DNA from: JAKLQJ01 sp964534135
GTDB taxonomy: Bacteria; Elusimicrobiota; Elusimicrobia; Elusimicrobiales; UBA9959
DNA length: 22,441 bases
NCBI GenBank assembly: GCA_964534135.1
Contig: CAZHQC010000026.1
Location: 1-22,441, forward strand
Direction of reading: 5' to 3'
Below the pieces are notes generated by a model, which did not search any database, was not told the origin of the DNA, and saw nothing but the letters and a program-made list of their open reading frames with translations. This document shows, in pieces, positions 1 to 6,880 of this stretch. Position 1 is the first letter of the stretch. The number at the start of each line of letters is the position of its first letter. The position numbers and the translations under genes were made by a program.

Positions 1-43
1 TTAAGAAAGATTTTAGCAAATTATGCCACTATTTAAGCGGTCA

Positions 44-70
44 AAACACTAGTAGCTCAATAATTAGTGG
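44..70 (-). terminator. Weak stem-loop downstream of rlmN
   Basis: The first 76 bases hold no gene. Read on the minus strand, downstream of the rlmN stop, CACTA (69-65) can pair with TAGTG (51-47) around a 13-nt loop, followed by TTTTG. The stem is only 5 bp, so this is a weak candidate terminator; nothing else is recognisable in bases 1-76. Confidence 0.2.
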
Positions 71-76
71 ACAGGG

Positions 77-1132
77 TTATTTCTTTATTTTTTTGGTTTT
101 GTTTGCTTTTCTTCCTGCTAATTGCCCGCAGGCGCCTTGAATGTCAGAACCCAAACTTTTCCTAACCGTAGAGCCGACTCCAAGCAATTGAATTTGCGAT
201 TCAAAAAATTTGGCTTGATCAATTGTTGGGGCCTTAAACCTTTTGACGGTTTCATTGTAAGGGATAACATTTACTGTGAAATATTTAAGCGAAGCTGATT
301 TTTTTAACCATTTTACAAGTCTTAGTGCGTCTTTCTTTGAGTCATTGACTCCTTTCATTAGTACATATTCAATAAAAATTTTTCTATGAGTTTGCTCGAC
401 ATATTCACCTATGGCTTTCGAGAGTTTTTCAAGTGGGAATTCTGTATTATAAGGGACAAGTCTGTCTCTAAGTAGATTATTCACGGCATGAAGCGATATG
501 GCAAGATTTACTTGTGGAAAGTCTTTTGCAAATTTTCTTATGCCGGGTATATAGCCGAAGGTTGAGACGGAGATATGCCTTGAGGCAAGTCCGAAGAAAT
601 CGGGGCTAAGGAGTTTTCTGAGGCTTTGAGCCACTAAATCATAATTAAAGAATGGTTCTCCCATGCCCATAAAAACCACACTGACTATTTTTCCCGCTAT
701 TTTTTCCTTTTTAATATATTGATTCCAGAATAAAACTTGGTCTGTAATTTCTTCTTCGCTTAAATTCCTTTTAAACCCAAGTTTTCCGGTGGCACAGAAA
801 GGACATTTCACAGGACAGCCAACTTGTGTTGAGATGCAAACGCTAAAAATTCCTGATGAAGTCTCAAGTAAAACTGTTTCAAGATAATTTTTATCGTGTA
901 ATTCAAACAAGGCTTTTACTGACTCTGAATTTTTTGACTTAAGAGTTTTTTTAATAGAGAGTGAAAGTATGTTTATTTTTTTTAAAAGATCTTCTTTTAA
1001 GTTTTTAGGCAGGACATTGGCTTCATTCCAATCTGAAATAAAATTCTTATATACCAGATTTTGAATTTGTCTTAAACGAAATTTTTTATGGCCGCGTAAT
1101 ATTAGAAAATTTTCTACAGTTTTTAGATTCAT
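77..1132 (-). CDS. rlmN: Dual-specificity RNA methyltransferase RlmN (radical SAM)
   Basis: This enzyme makes 2-methyladenosine at A2503 of 23S rRNA and at A37 of some tRNAs, using radical SAM chemistry in the cytoplasm. The 351-residue protein has the usual family length. It carries the radical SAM CxxxCxxC motif at C106, C110 and C113, and the GMGEP SAM-binding motif at 156-160. C335 lies in GACGQLAG near the C-terminus and matches the cysteine methylated in E. coli RlmN. C99, seven residues before the cluster motif, matches the resolving cysteine (C118 in E. coli). The lysine-rich tail is also typical. The only good start is the ATG at 1132, just before the conserved N-terminal helix; I see no strong ribosome binding site. 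It is transcribed away from the PbgA-like gene and stands alone. I see nothing that suggests Cfr (C8 methylation) rather than RlmN. Confidence 0.95.
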   Translation of the reverse strand: MNLKTVENFLILRGHKKFRLRQIQNLVYKNFISDWNEANVLPKNLKEDLLKKINILSLSIKKTLKSKNSESVKALFELHDKNYLETVLLETSSGIFSVCISTQVGCPVKCPFCATGKLGFKRNLSEEEITDQVLFWNQYIKKEKIAGKIVSVVFMGMGEPFFNYDLVAQSLRKLLSPDFFGLASRHISVSTFGYIPGIRKFAKDFPQVNLAISLHAVNNLLRDRLVPYNTEFPLEKLSKAIGEYVEQTHRKIFIEYVLMKGVNDSKKDALRLVKWLKKSASLKYFTVNVIPYNETVKRFKAPTIDQAKFFESQIQLLGVGSTVRKSLGSDIQGACGQLAGRKANKTKKIKK

Positions 1133-1155
1133 AATTTATAATACTCTCTAGTTGT

Positions 1156-1173
1156 GGCGCCAAGGCGCCAAGG
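1156..1173. repeat. Octamer-phased repeat (CGCCAAGG x2)
   Basis: Two perfect tandem copies of CGCCAAGG (1158-1165 and 1166-1173) are preceded by GG and followed by a decayed partial unit. The site lies in the 167-nt divergent gap between rlmN and the PbgA-like gene. GGCGCC makes the run self-complementary as well. It belongs with the other 8-nt phased arrays in this window (3129-3152, 6793-6835, 20207-20230). Confidence 0.6.
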
Positions 1174-1214
1174 AATAAGGAATTGTTAATCACTGAGGTT
1201 AGTTCAAAATCTCT

Positions 1215-1243
1215 TTATTATTATCCTAGATAGTAATTATAGT
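1215..1243 (+). promoter_or_regulatory. Candidate promoter of the PbgA-like gene
   Basis: TTATTA (1215-1220), a 17-nt spacer and TATAGT (1238-1243) lie about 57 nt upstream of the ATG at 1300. The -10 matches consensus at five of six positions, the -35 at three. It is the best sigma70-like pair in this gap, but the gap is AT-rich and chance matches are likely. Confidence 0.3.
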
Positions 1244-1299
1244 AAAATTAGAGAGTAGCTATTGGCTTGCGGCAATTTTTGTGGCTCCAATGTGAAACT

Positions 1300-3123
1300 A
1301 TGATGAATAAAAAAACAGATTTATTTTCATTCTTAATTTTTAATTTTGCGCTTTCGCTGCTTATAGGAATTCCTTATTTTGGTGGTATCAGCTCTAATGT
1401 TCAGGAAATATTTTTTGTATTTATAGCTTATATATCAAATACTTTTATGATTCACGCTGTTTTAGCTCTTTTAGCATTTCCTTTCTTCCTTTTTAAGCGC
1501 GGACGATATTTTTATATTCCTATCTATGTTCTTCTTCAAATGTCATTTATTATAGATGTGGCGATATATAAAATATTTAAATTCCATATAAATCCTATGG
1601 TTATGAATATTCTTACCAGTAAGGCCGGATTTGCCACTCTTGAGCAGGGTTTGGGAATGCAAATTTTCGTGGGTTTTTTATTATTTCTCGTGATAGGTTT
1701 TGAAATATGGTTTATGCGCATTGCTTCAAAGGAAAATAAATTTATAAGTAAAAAACTAAAAATTATCACGGCATTGGCCCTATTGTTTTTTGTTTTCGTG
1801 GATAAGGGTATGTATGCTTATGGTGATTTAAAAGATAATGTTTTTATAACCAGAAATCATAAAGTTTTTCCTTTATATCAGCCCCTTACAATAAAACATT
1901 TTGCCATTAAGTATCTGGGTGTTAAAGTGGATAAAAAGGTAAAAGTAAAAATTAGTAAAAAAGATTCTCGATTGGATTATCCCAAAAATAAAATTGTATT
2001 TAATGGTAAAACAAAAAAAAGGCCGAATATTATTTTTCTTGTGGGAGAAGCTGTAAGATACGATATGATGACGGCCGATATAATGCCCAATACTTATAAT
2101 TTGAGTAAAAAGTCGCTCGTGTTTAAAAATCATTACAGTGGAGGGAACTGCACCAGATTTGGAATATTTTCTCTGTTTTATGGTCTTTACGGCAATTACT
2201 GGTTTAATGTCCTTGGTGAGCGGCGTAGCCCCATTATGATGGATATTCTTGAAAAATTGGATTATAAATTCAAAATTTATGCGGCTGTAAAATTAAGCTT
2301 TCCCGAATTTAATAAAACTTGTTTTGTAAATGTTCCCAATGAAGATATATATGATGAGCCCAAGGCAAAAGATAAAGTGGGAAGGGATGCAGAAATAGCC
2401 GGCAAATTCAGAAAATTTTTATCTGAGAGAGACAAGAAAAAATCTTATTTTGCTTTTCTATTTTTTGATTCTTCACATGGCGATTATTCTTATCCTAAAG
2501 ATATGGAAAAGTTTAAACCTTCCGCGCATTCCTTTAACTATCTGACTTTAAATAAAAAGAAGGTATTGCCGGTCTTTAATAAATTTAAAAATGCGATTCA
2601 TTACTATGATTCTCTTGTAGGGGATATTGTTAAAGATATTGAGAAAAGCGGGGAAATGGAAAACACTATAATAGTTGTAACGGGAGATCATGGCGAACCT
2701 TTCTTTGAAAAGGGCTATCACGGACATAATCAAGCCTATAGTGAGGAAGAGATAAAGGTTTCCATGGTTATGCATGTTCCGGGAAAGAAACATAAGGTTT
2801 ATTCAAATTTTACGAGTCATTTCGATGTGCCTACAACTGTTTTAAAATTATTAAATATTAAAAATCCGGTTGAAGATTATTCCAATGGTTCAAATATGCT
2901 GATTGAAAATAATAGAGATTTCGTAAGCGCCTTCTCTTGGGATACTGCGGCTATTGTAAAGGATGATATTACTATTGTTGTGCCTTTGTCGGCTCAAAGA
3001 TTTTCTGTTGTAAAAGTAATGGATAAGAACACTTATAAAGAGGTAAGAGATAAGAAGGTTTTAGAAGATAATCTTGATAGTGTTTGGAAATTCCAAAAAG
3101 CGGCTCAAAGATTTTATAAGTAA
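1300..3123 (+). CDS. PbgA/YejM-like inner-membrane sulfatase-fold protein (DUF3413-type N-terminus)
   Basis: An N-terminal membrane part has about five hydrophobic segments within residues 8-170 and is followed by a periplasmic alkaline-phosphatase/sulfatase-fold domain (about 240-560). The segment around FHINP (95-99) and SGGNCTRFGIFSLFYG (280-295) resemble E. coli PbgA/YejM, the inner-membrane protein that senses lipopolysaccharide and controls LpxC turnover. Unlike my recollection of E. coli YejM, the metal/nucleophile set looks complete: E250 in VGEAVRYD, T285, D463-H464 in GDHGEP, and H474/H476. These match the LtaS/EptA-type pattern, so it could be an active phosphotransferase or phosphatase on lipid or glycan head groups. 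A reading frame also opens at TTG 1267, but I chose ATG 1300 (1303 is equally possible) because the hydrophobic segment starts there; no clear ribosome binding site decides. It converges on the ArnT-like gene. The fold is secure; the role (LPS sensor or head-group transferase) is inference. Confidence 0.8.
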   Translation: MMNKKTDLFSFLIFNFALSLLIGIPYFGGISSNVQEIFFVFIAYISNTFMIHAVLALLAFPFFLFKRGRYFYIPIYVLLQMSFIIDVAIYKIFKFHINPMVMNILTSKAGFATLEQGLGMQIFVGFLLFLVIGFEIWFMRIASKENKFISKKLKIITALALLFFVFVDKGMYAYGDLKDNVFITRNHKVFPLYQPLTIKHFAIKYLGVKVDKKVKVKISKKDSRLDYPKNKIVFNGKTKKRPNIIFLVGEAVRYDMMTADIMPNTYNLSKKSLVFKNHYSGGNCTRFGIFSLFYGLYGNYWFNVLGERRSPIMMDILEKLDYKFKIYAAVKLSFPEFNKTCFVNVPNEDIYDEPKAKDKVGRDAEIAGKFRKFLSERDKKKSYFAFLFFDSSHGDYSYPKDMEKFKPSAHSFNYLTLNKKKVLPVFNKFKNAIHYYDSLVGDIVKDIEKSGEMENTIIVVTGDHGEPFFEKGYHGHNQAYSEEEIKVSMVMHVPGKKHKVYSNFTSHFDVPTTVLKLLNIKNPVEDYSNGSNMLIENNRDFVSAFSWDTAAIVKDDITIVVPLSAQRFSVVKVMDKNTYKEVRDKKVLEDNLDSVWKFQKAAQRFYK

Positions 3124-3128
3124 GTTGT

Positions 3129-3152
3129 TTAGGCAATTAGGTAGCGGGGAAA
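3129..3152. repeat. Octamer-phased repeat at a convergent gene junction
   Basis: Three 8-nt units, starting with TTAGGCAA and TTAGGTAG, fill most of the 34-nt gap between the stops of the PbgA-like gene and the ArnT-like gene. The same type of array (TTAGGCAG unit) sits in the other convergent junction, 20189-20222, which is also exactly 34 nt. No classical hairpin terminator is visible here. Confidence 0.5.
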
Positions 3153-3157
3153 TAATA

Positions 3158-4630
3158 CTACTTTTTTATTTGAAATAAAATCCATTTATCTGATGAAGCA
3201 AATCTAAACAATCTTTCAGGAGTAAAGGCCTCTTTTATCTCTTCATAATCTGTCGGATTGCTAATCACAAAAACTTTTTCTTTGTATTTATTGACTTCTG
3301 ATATTAAATCATCAGGGGAAAATAATTGTTTGTCCAGAGGGCGGTTGCTATAAAATGTCAAGCCTTGATTGAAGATATAGGATTTCTCTTTATAGAGAAG
3401 TATCTTATTGTTTTTTTCTACGATATTGTTTACGCAGCGATAAAGAGAAATATATTCAGTGCTTTTTTTAACCGGTGGCACGGGCAGTATGGCTATTAAA
3501 ATTAAAATCCCGGCGGCAATTAAACAGGCGGTATGTTGAAAAAAAGGAAATTTCTCCGGCTTTATAAATTTTCCAAGAGCGATGGCGGCAAATATTCCCG
3601 CCGGCACGAGAGCCGGAATAAGGTATCTTACGCCAAAGACACTGCTGGCCGATAGGGCGGCAATTATAATAAAAAACCATGAAAATAAAAGTATATAGTC
3701 ATTGCGTTCATTTTTACTATTTAGTTTTTTAAGGCCAAGCCACATTCCATAGAGGCCGGGAATAATCCAATAAAACATTCTGAAAACATCTTTAAATGGC
3801 CTGTAAAAGGGATTGGTATAGCCAGGAAGCCCACCACTGATTAATGGTCCTATTCCCGATTGCGACATAAGAAAATCTTTGCCATGAGTCATATATTGCG
3901 GTACAGCCCATAAGCCTATTAGAAAAAAGGCTTCCAAAATAGAAAGCAGGAAATAAGGATTAAAAAGTTTTTTGAATTGTCCGGTAAGGATAAAATATAA
4001 AGGTATAAGTCCCAGGGCATAAAGGCCTTGTAGAGCTTTAAAATAATAACCTAAGGCCAGGCCAAGGCCATAGAGAAAATAGAATTTATCGTTTTTGTCT
4101 TTCTCGGCTTTTACTACGGCAAAAACACTTAAGGTTAAGGCGAAGGTTACCGGCATATCAAGCATTACTCTTTGCGTATATCTTAAAAAAAACATACTTG
4201 TTGAAAGAACGAATAAAGTCAGGAAGCCTATTTTTTTGTTAAAAAGTTTTTCAGCTATTTTATAAGAGAAAAAGAAAGTTAAAAAACCGGTTATGGCTAC
4301 GGGAAATTTGGCCCAATATTCTGAAACTTCAAATATTTTAAATAAAATGGCTTCCGCCCAGAAATAAAGCGGCGGTTTGAGCCAGCTTATCATGGCGCCC
4401 TCATGCATGGTGAACCAGTCGCCTGTTTGGAGAATTGAAATTCCCATGGCGGCATGGGTCATATCATCTAATTGAGGTAATATATAATTATCAAGCTTAA
4501 TGAAGCATAAGATGAATATTATGAATATATAAAAACCGGTTAATAATTCTTCGCGATTATCTTTTTTGAATATAATATCATTGCTTGATAAATGGCTTAT
4601 TTTATTTGAAAGGGTTTTAAAAAATTTCAT
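3158..4630 (-). CDS. ArnT/PMT-family integral membrane glycosyltransferase (GT83-like)
   Basis: This predicted polytopic inner-membrane enzyme would transfer a sugar from a polyprenyl-phosphate donor to a periplasmic acceptor such as lipid A or another glycan. The 490-residue protein has a hydrophobic helix at about 31-48. It is followed by the acidic pair D55-D56 (LDDMTHAAMG) in the first periplasmic loop, where PMT/ArnT enzymes hold their catalytic acid, then KPPLYFW (85-91), then many further membrane segments to about residue 385 and a soluble C-terminal domain. ArnT itself is about 550 residues. The ATG overlaps the stop of the upstream GT2 gene in an ATGA arrangement (4627-4630), so the two are probably translationally coupled; the GT2 product could make the donor this protein uses. 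Neither the donor sugar nor the acceptor can be read from the sequence, so I do not call it arnT. Confidence 0.85.
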   Translation of the reverse strand: MKFFKTLSNKISHLSSNDIIFKKDNREELLTGFYIFIIFILCFIKLDNYILPQLDDMTHAAMGISILQTGDWFTMHEGAMISWLKPPLYFWAEAILFKIFEVSEYWAKFPVAITGFLTFFFSYKIAEKLFNKKIGFLTLFVLSTSMFFLRYTQRVMLDMPVTFALTLSVFAVVKAEKDKNDKFYFLYGLGLALGYYFKALQGLYALGLIPLYFILTGQFKKLFNPYFLLSILEAFFLIGLWAVPQYMTHGKDFLMSQSGIGPLISGGLPGYTNPFYRPFKDVFRMFYWIIPGLYGMWLGLKKLNSKNERNDYILLFSWFFIIIAALSASSVFGVRYLIPALVPAGIFAAIALGKFIKPEKFPFFQHTACLIAAGILILIAILPVPPVKKSTEYISLYRCVNNIVEKNNKILLYKEKSYIFNQGLTFYSNRPLDKQLFSPDDLISEVNKYKEKVFVISNPTDYEEIKEAFTPERLFRFASSDKWILFQIKK

Positions 4631-5361
4631 TGAGTTTTAAGTAGAGGATATTTCCAAATTTTTATTTTATTAAGGAAATATCTGAAAAGGACATATAATG
4701 TCGTAAGTCCGTAGGTTGAGCTTCTGATAAAATTTATTGAGGAGGCTTCTTGGAAATATTTTGTTTCTATGGGAATATCTCCCATTTTAAAGCCCGCATT
4801 TGTGCATTGAATTAAAAATTGTGAATCAAAAACAAAATCGTCTGAATTTTTTTCCCAAGAAATGGTTTTAAGGACTTTACTTGAGTAAGCTCTCATGCCG
4901 CTATGCCATTCGCCGAGATTTTCTCCCGTTACCAAGTTTTCCACAAAAGTTAAAAATCTGTTTGCCAGATATTTGTAAAACGGCATGCCGCCGTCCAAAG
5001 CCTCTTTTCGACTTCTGATTCTATTAGCTAAAACCACATCGCAGATATCATTTTCAATTAAACCTATAAGGTGCGGGATTACTTTCGGATTATATTGATA
5101 ATCGGGATGCACCATTATCACTATATCGGACCCTTTTTCCAAAGCGCGCCTATAACATGTCTTTTGATTTCCGCCATAGCCCAGATTTGCTTTATGGCTT
5201 ATGACTTCAATGCCCAGGTCTTTAGCTATTTTCACCGTATTGTCTGAGGAAGCATCATCTACCAGAATGATATCATTGACAATATTCCTTGGGATATCCT
5301 CAATGGTTTTCTTAAGGGTTTTTTCGGCATTATAAGCGGGCAAGACGACGATTGTTTTCAT
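4627..5361 (-). CDS. GT2 glycosyltransferase, dolichol/polyprenyl-phosphate sugar synthase-like
   Basis: This is a GT-A fold family 2 enzyme of the DPM1-like group, which moves a sugar from a nucleotide-sugar to polyprenyl phosphate at the cytoplasmic membrane face. From the chosen start (244 residues), the N-terminal strand VVLPAYNA (5-12) is followed by VDDASSDNT (34-42) and the acidic site HPDYQ (85-89). The segment LGEWHSGMRAYSSKVL is also typical of this clade. I chose ATG 5361 (MKTIVVLPAYN) because the conserved fold begins at once; an ATG four codons upstream (5373) is possible. Directly upstream on the minus strand, TGCTACAAT (5380-5372) looks like an extended -10 element and would give a nearly leaderless mRNA. 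It overlaps the ArnT-like gene by 4 nt and follows the GT9 gene after 47 nt. It has no long C-terminal membrane domain, unlike GtrB/ArnC enzymes. Confidence 0.88.
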   Translation of the reverse strand: MKTIVVLPAYNAEKTLKKTIEDIPRNIVNDIILVDDASSDNTVKIAKDLGIEVISHKANLGYGGNQKTCYRRALEKGSDIVIMVHPDYQYNPKVIPHLIGLIENDICDVVLANRIRSRKEALDGGMPFYKYLANRFLTFVENLVTGENLGEWHSGMRAYSSKVLKTISWEKNSDDFVFDSQFLIQCTNAGFKMGDIPIETKYFQEASSINFIRSSTYGLTTLYVLFRYFLNKIKIWKYPLLKTQ

Positions 5362-5408
5362 AATAGTATACATTGTAGCACATTGTGTTTTGTGGATTAT
5401 CTTTAAGA

Positions 5409-6431
5409 TTATGAGGAAATTTTATTCTTATAGTGCTTTAAAACATAGTCAAAAGCTTCATTAAATCTTTCCAAAGCGGTTTCAACTGTGATTTCTTGAC
5501 AGGATTTCCAGGTTCCCATTGCATGAAAATGATTCTTGCCTTCAGGTTTCCAGCATTTGAGGCTATATTCCGTATTAAATGAAAAGGTGGGGGTTCCGAC
5601 TGCAGCTGAAATATGAAGCGTTCCGGTGCTATTACATATCAATAAATCTATTTTCTTCAATACAGCCGCCGTAGGGCCAAGGGGAACGGGATTTATTGAT
5701 TTGACTCCCGGGAGTTTGTTTAATATATTTCTTTTTGTTACGACCTCCTCACCAACACCGATTAAATAAAATAGATTCGCATCGGTATGTTTTAAGAGAT
5801 GTTTAGTAAAAGAGACAAATTTTTCTTCCGGCCAGCGATGTCCGGTTTTTTTGAAATTACCGGGGTGAATTGCTATTGTCGGTTTATCCGGATGCATATT
5901 TAGATTATTCAGCAGTTTTTGTGCAATTTGTTCATCATCATTTAAAACATCTATATTCATTTCTCTTTTATAGTCCGTGTTTAAAAAATTTGCCATGCGA
6001 GCGTATTTTTCAGCAAAATGTTCATCGGCCAAAGTGGTATTTTCTATGAAATCGGTATAGACTTTTTTAGGAGCTTTTTTAGTAAAGGTTAAACGTATGG
6101 GCGCGTTTGTCAAATACATTAGTCCTATGGATGTTCGGGAATAAGCCGGATTAAGGTCAATCGCGATATCATATTTGTTATTGCGCAAGAAAAGCAGTTT
6201 TATATTACCTAGTATATTGTTCCAGTTTTCAAAAATAATAACTTTATCAAGGTCTTTATTTCTTAAGGCCAATTGTTTGGCTTTTGTGGAAATCAAAAGA
6301 GTAATTTTAGCTTTTGGATATTTTGTCCTCAAAGTTTTAATGAATGGTGTTGTAATTACATAATCGCCTACTCTGCCGATTAGGACAAGGAGAATGTTTT
6401 CAATTTTCTGTTTTTTCAATTGGTTTTCCAT
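5409..6431 (-). CDS. GT9 glycosyltransferase, ADP-heptose:LPS heptosyltransferase-like
   Basis: This cytoplasmic, membrane-associated GT-B enzyme of family 9 would add heptose or a related sugar to the inner LPS core. The 340-residue length suits the family. The N-terminal IGRVGDYVITTP (18-29) contains the aspartate (D23) matching the catalytic acid of WaaC/WaaF. HPGNFKKTGHRW (189-200) and NSTGTLHISAAVGTP (267-281) are the usual nucleotide-sugar-binding motifs of the C-terminal half. The only ATG before the first motif is at 6431, so the gene overlaps the release-factor-like gene by 32 nt; no obvious ribosome binding site precedes it, and translation may be coupled to the upstream gene. No other LPS core gene is in the window, so which heptosyltransferase this is cannot be decided, and GT9 members with other substrates exist. 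Confidence 0.87.
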   Translation of the reverse strand: MENQLKKQKIENILLVLIGRVGDYVITTPFIKTLRTKYPKAKITLLISTKAKQLALRNKDLDKVIIFENWNNILGNIKLLFLRNNKYDIAIDLNPAYSRTSIGLMYLTNAPIRLTFTKKAPKKVYTDFIENTTLADEHFAEKYARMANFLNTDYKREMNIDVLNDDEQIAQKLLNNLNMHPDKPTIAIHPGNFKKTGHRWPEEKFVSFTKHLLKHTDANLFYLIGVGEEVVTKRNILNKLPGVKSINPVPLGPTAAVLKKIDLLICNSTGTLHISAAVGTPTFSFNTEYSLKCWKPEGKNHFHAMGTWKSCQEITVETALERFNEAFDYVLKHYKNKISS

Positions 6432-6789
6432 ATTTTTTAGAAGACTTATTTTTTTTATTGGATTTTTTCTTTCTAAGTTTTTCGATTTTTTTAAGTTTAG
6501 CGGATGTCTCGGGAGAGGTATTCATTTCAATACGGTCGACAAGTTCCCTTAAAGCCAAAAAGCGGTTTAAAGAGCGTTTGCGTTCTTTTTGGCATTTAAT
6601 AATTATATTAAACCGAGGGTACTTAAGCATGACGGCATTGCTTGTTTTATTTATTTTTTGACCGCCTTTCCCCGAACCTTTTATGAATTTTTCTTGGACT
6701 TCATCGAGCGAGATATTAAGCTTCTCTATGCGTGTTTTTAGAGCTTGGACCTTTGACGGTTTAATTTCTGAAAATTCTAAAAATTTCAT
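6400..6789 (-). CDS. Release-factor-like GGQ protein (ribosome rescue, MTRFR/ArfB type)
   Basis: This 129-residue protein has only the catalytic RF-1 domain of peptide release factors. GSGKGGQKINKTSNAV (38-53) holds the GGQ motif (42-44) that triggers peptidyl-tRNA hydrolysis. No stop-codon recognition domain is present. The C-terminal 30 residues are strongly lysine-rich, as in ArfB, where such a tail enters the empty mRNA channel of stalled ribosomes. The KTSNAV context and length look closer to the MTRFR (C12orf65)/RF-H group than to classical ArfB. The likely role is freeing peptides from stalled ribosomes or split large subunits. It lies 91 nt downstream of the RSH gene, so two stress proteins are adjacent, and it overlaps the GT9 gene by 32 nt. 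Hydrolase function is well supported; the exact substrate is inference. Confidence 0.85.
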   Translation of the reverse strand: MKFLEFSEIKPSKVQALKTRIEKLNISLDEVQEKFIKGSGKGGQKINKTSNAVMLKYPRFNIIIKCQKERKRSLNRFLALRELVDRIEMNTSPETSAKLKKIEKLRKKKSNKKNKSSKKYGKPIEKTEN

Positions 6790-6792
6790 AAT

Positions 6793-6835
6793 AGAGTCTT
6801 GGCCTCTGAGAGTCGTGGTGTCTTAGAGTCTGTTG
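6793..6835. repeat. Degenerate octamer array upstream of the rescue-factor gene
   Basis: Five consecutive 8-nt units can be laid out without gaps from 6793 to 6832. Units 1, 3 and 5 are AGAGTCTT, AGAGTCGT and AGAGTCTG, giving a clear 16-nt super-period; the units between are GGCCTCTG and GGTGTCTT. The array fills about half of the 91-nt gap between the RSH gene and the release-factor-like gene, and ends 3 nt before the ATG of the latter. No ribosome binding site is evident there. Confidence 0.55.
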
Positions 6836-6880
6836 TATGCTCTTTTACTTTTTACACTATTCACATTTTGTTGTTTATTT

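Noticed and set aside
1267..1299. TTG start for the PbgA-like protein
   Set aside because: The extra 11 residues precede the first membrane segment without adding a recognisable signal; ATG 1300/1303 is simpler, though an AGAGAG upstream of the TTG leaves some doubt.
6790..6880. Missing C-terminal part of the RSH gene in another frame (frameshift)
   Set aside because: Only 91 nt lie before the next gene and they are taken up by the octamer array and AT-rich sequence; no ACT-like or zinc-finger residues appear in any frame.
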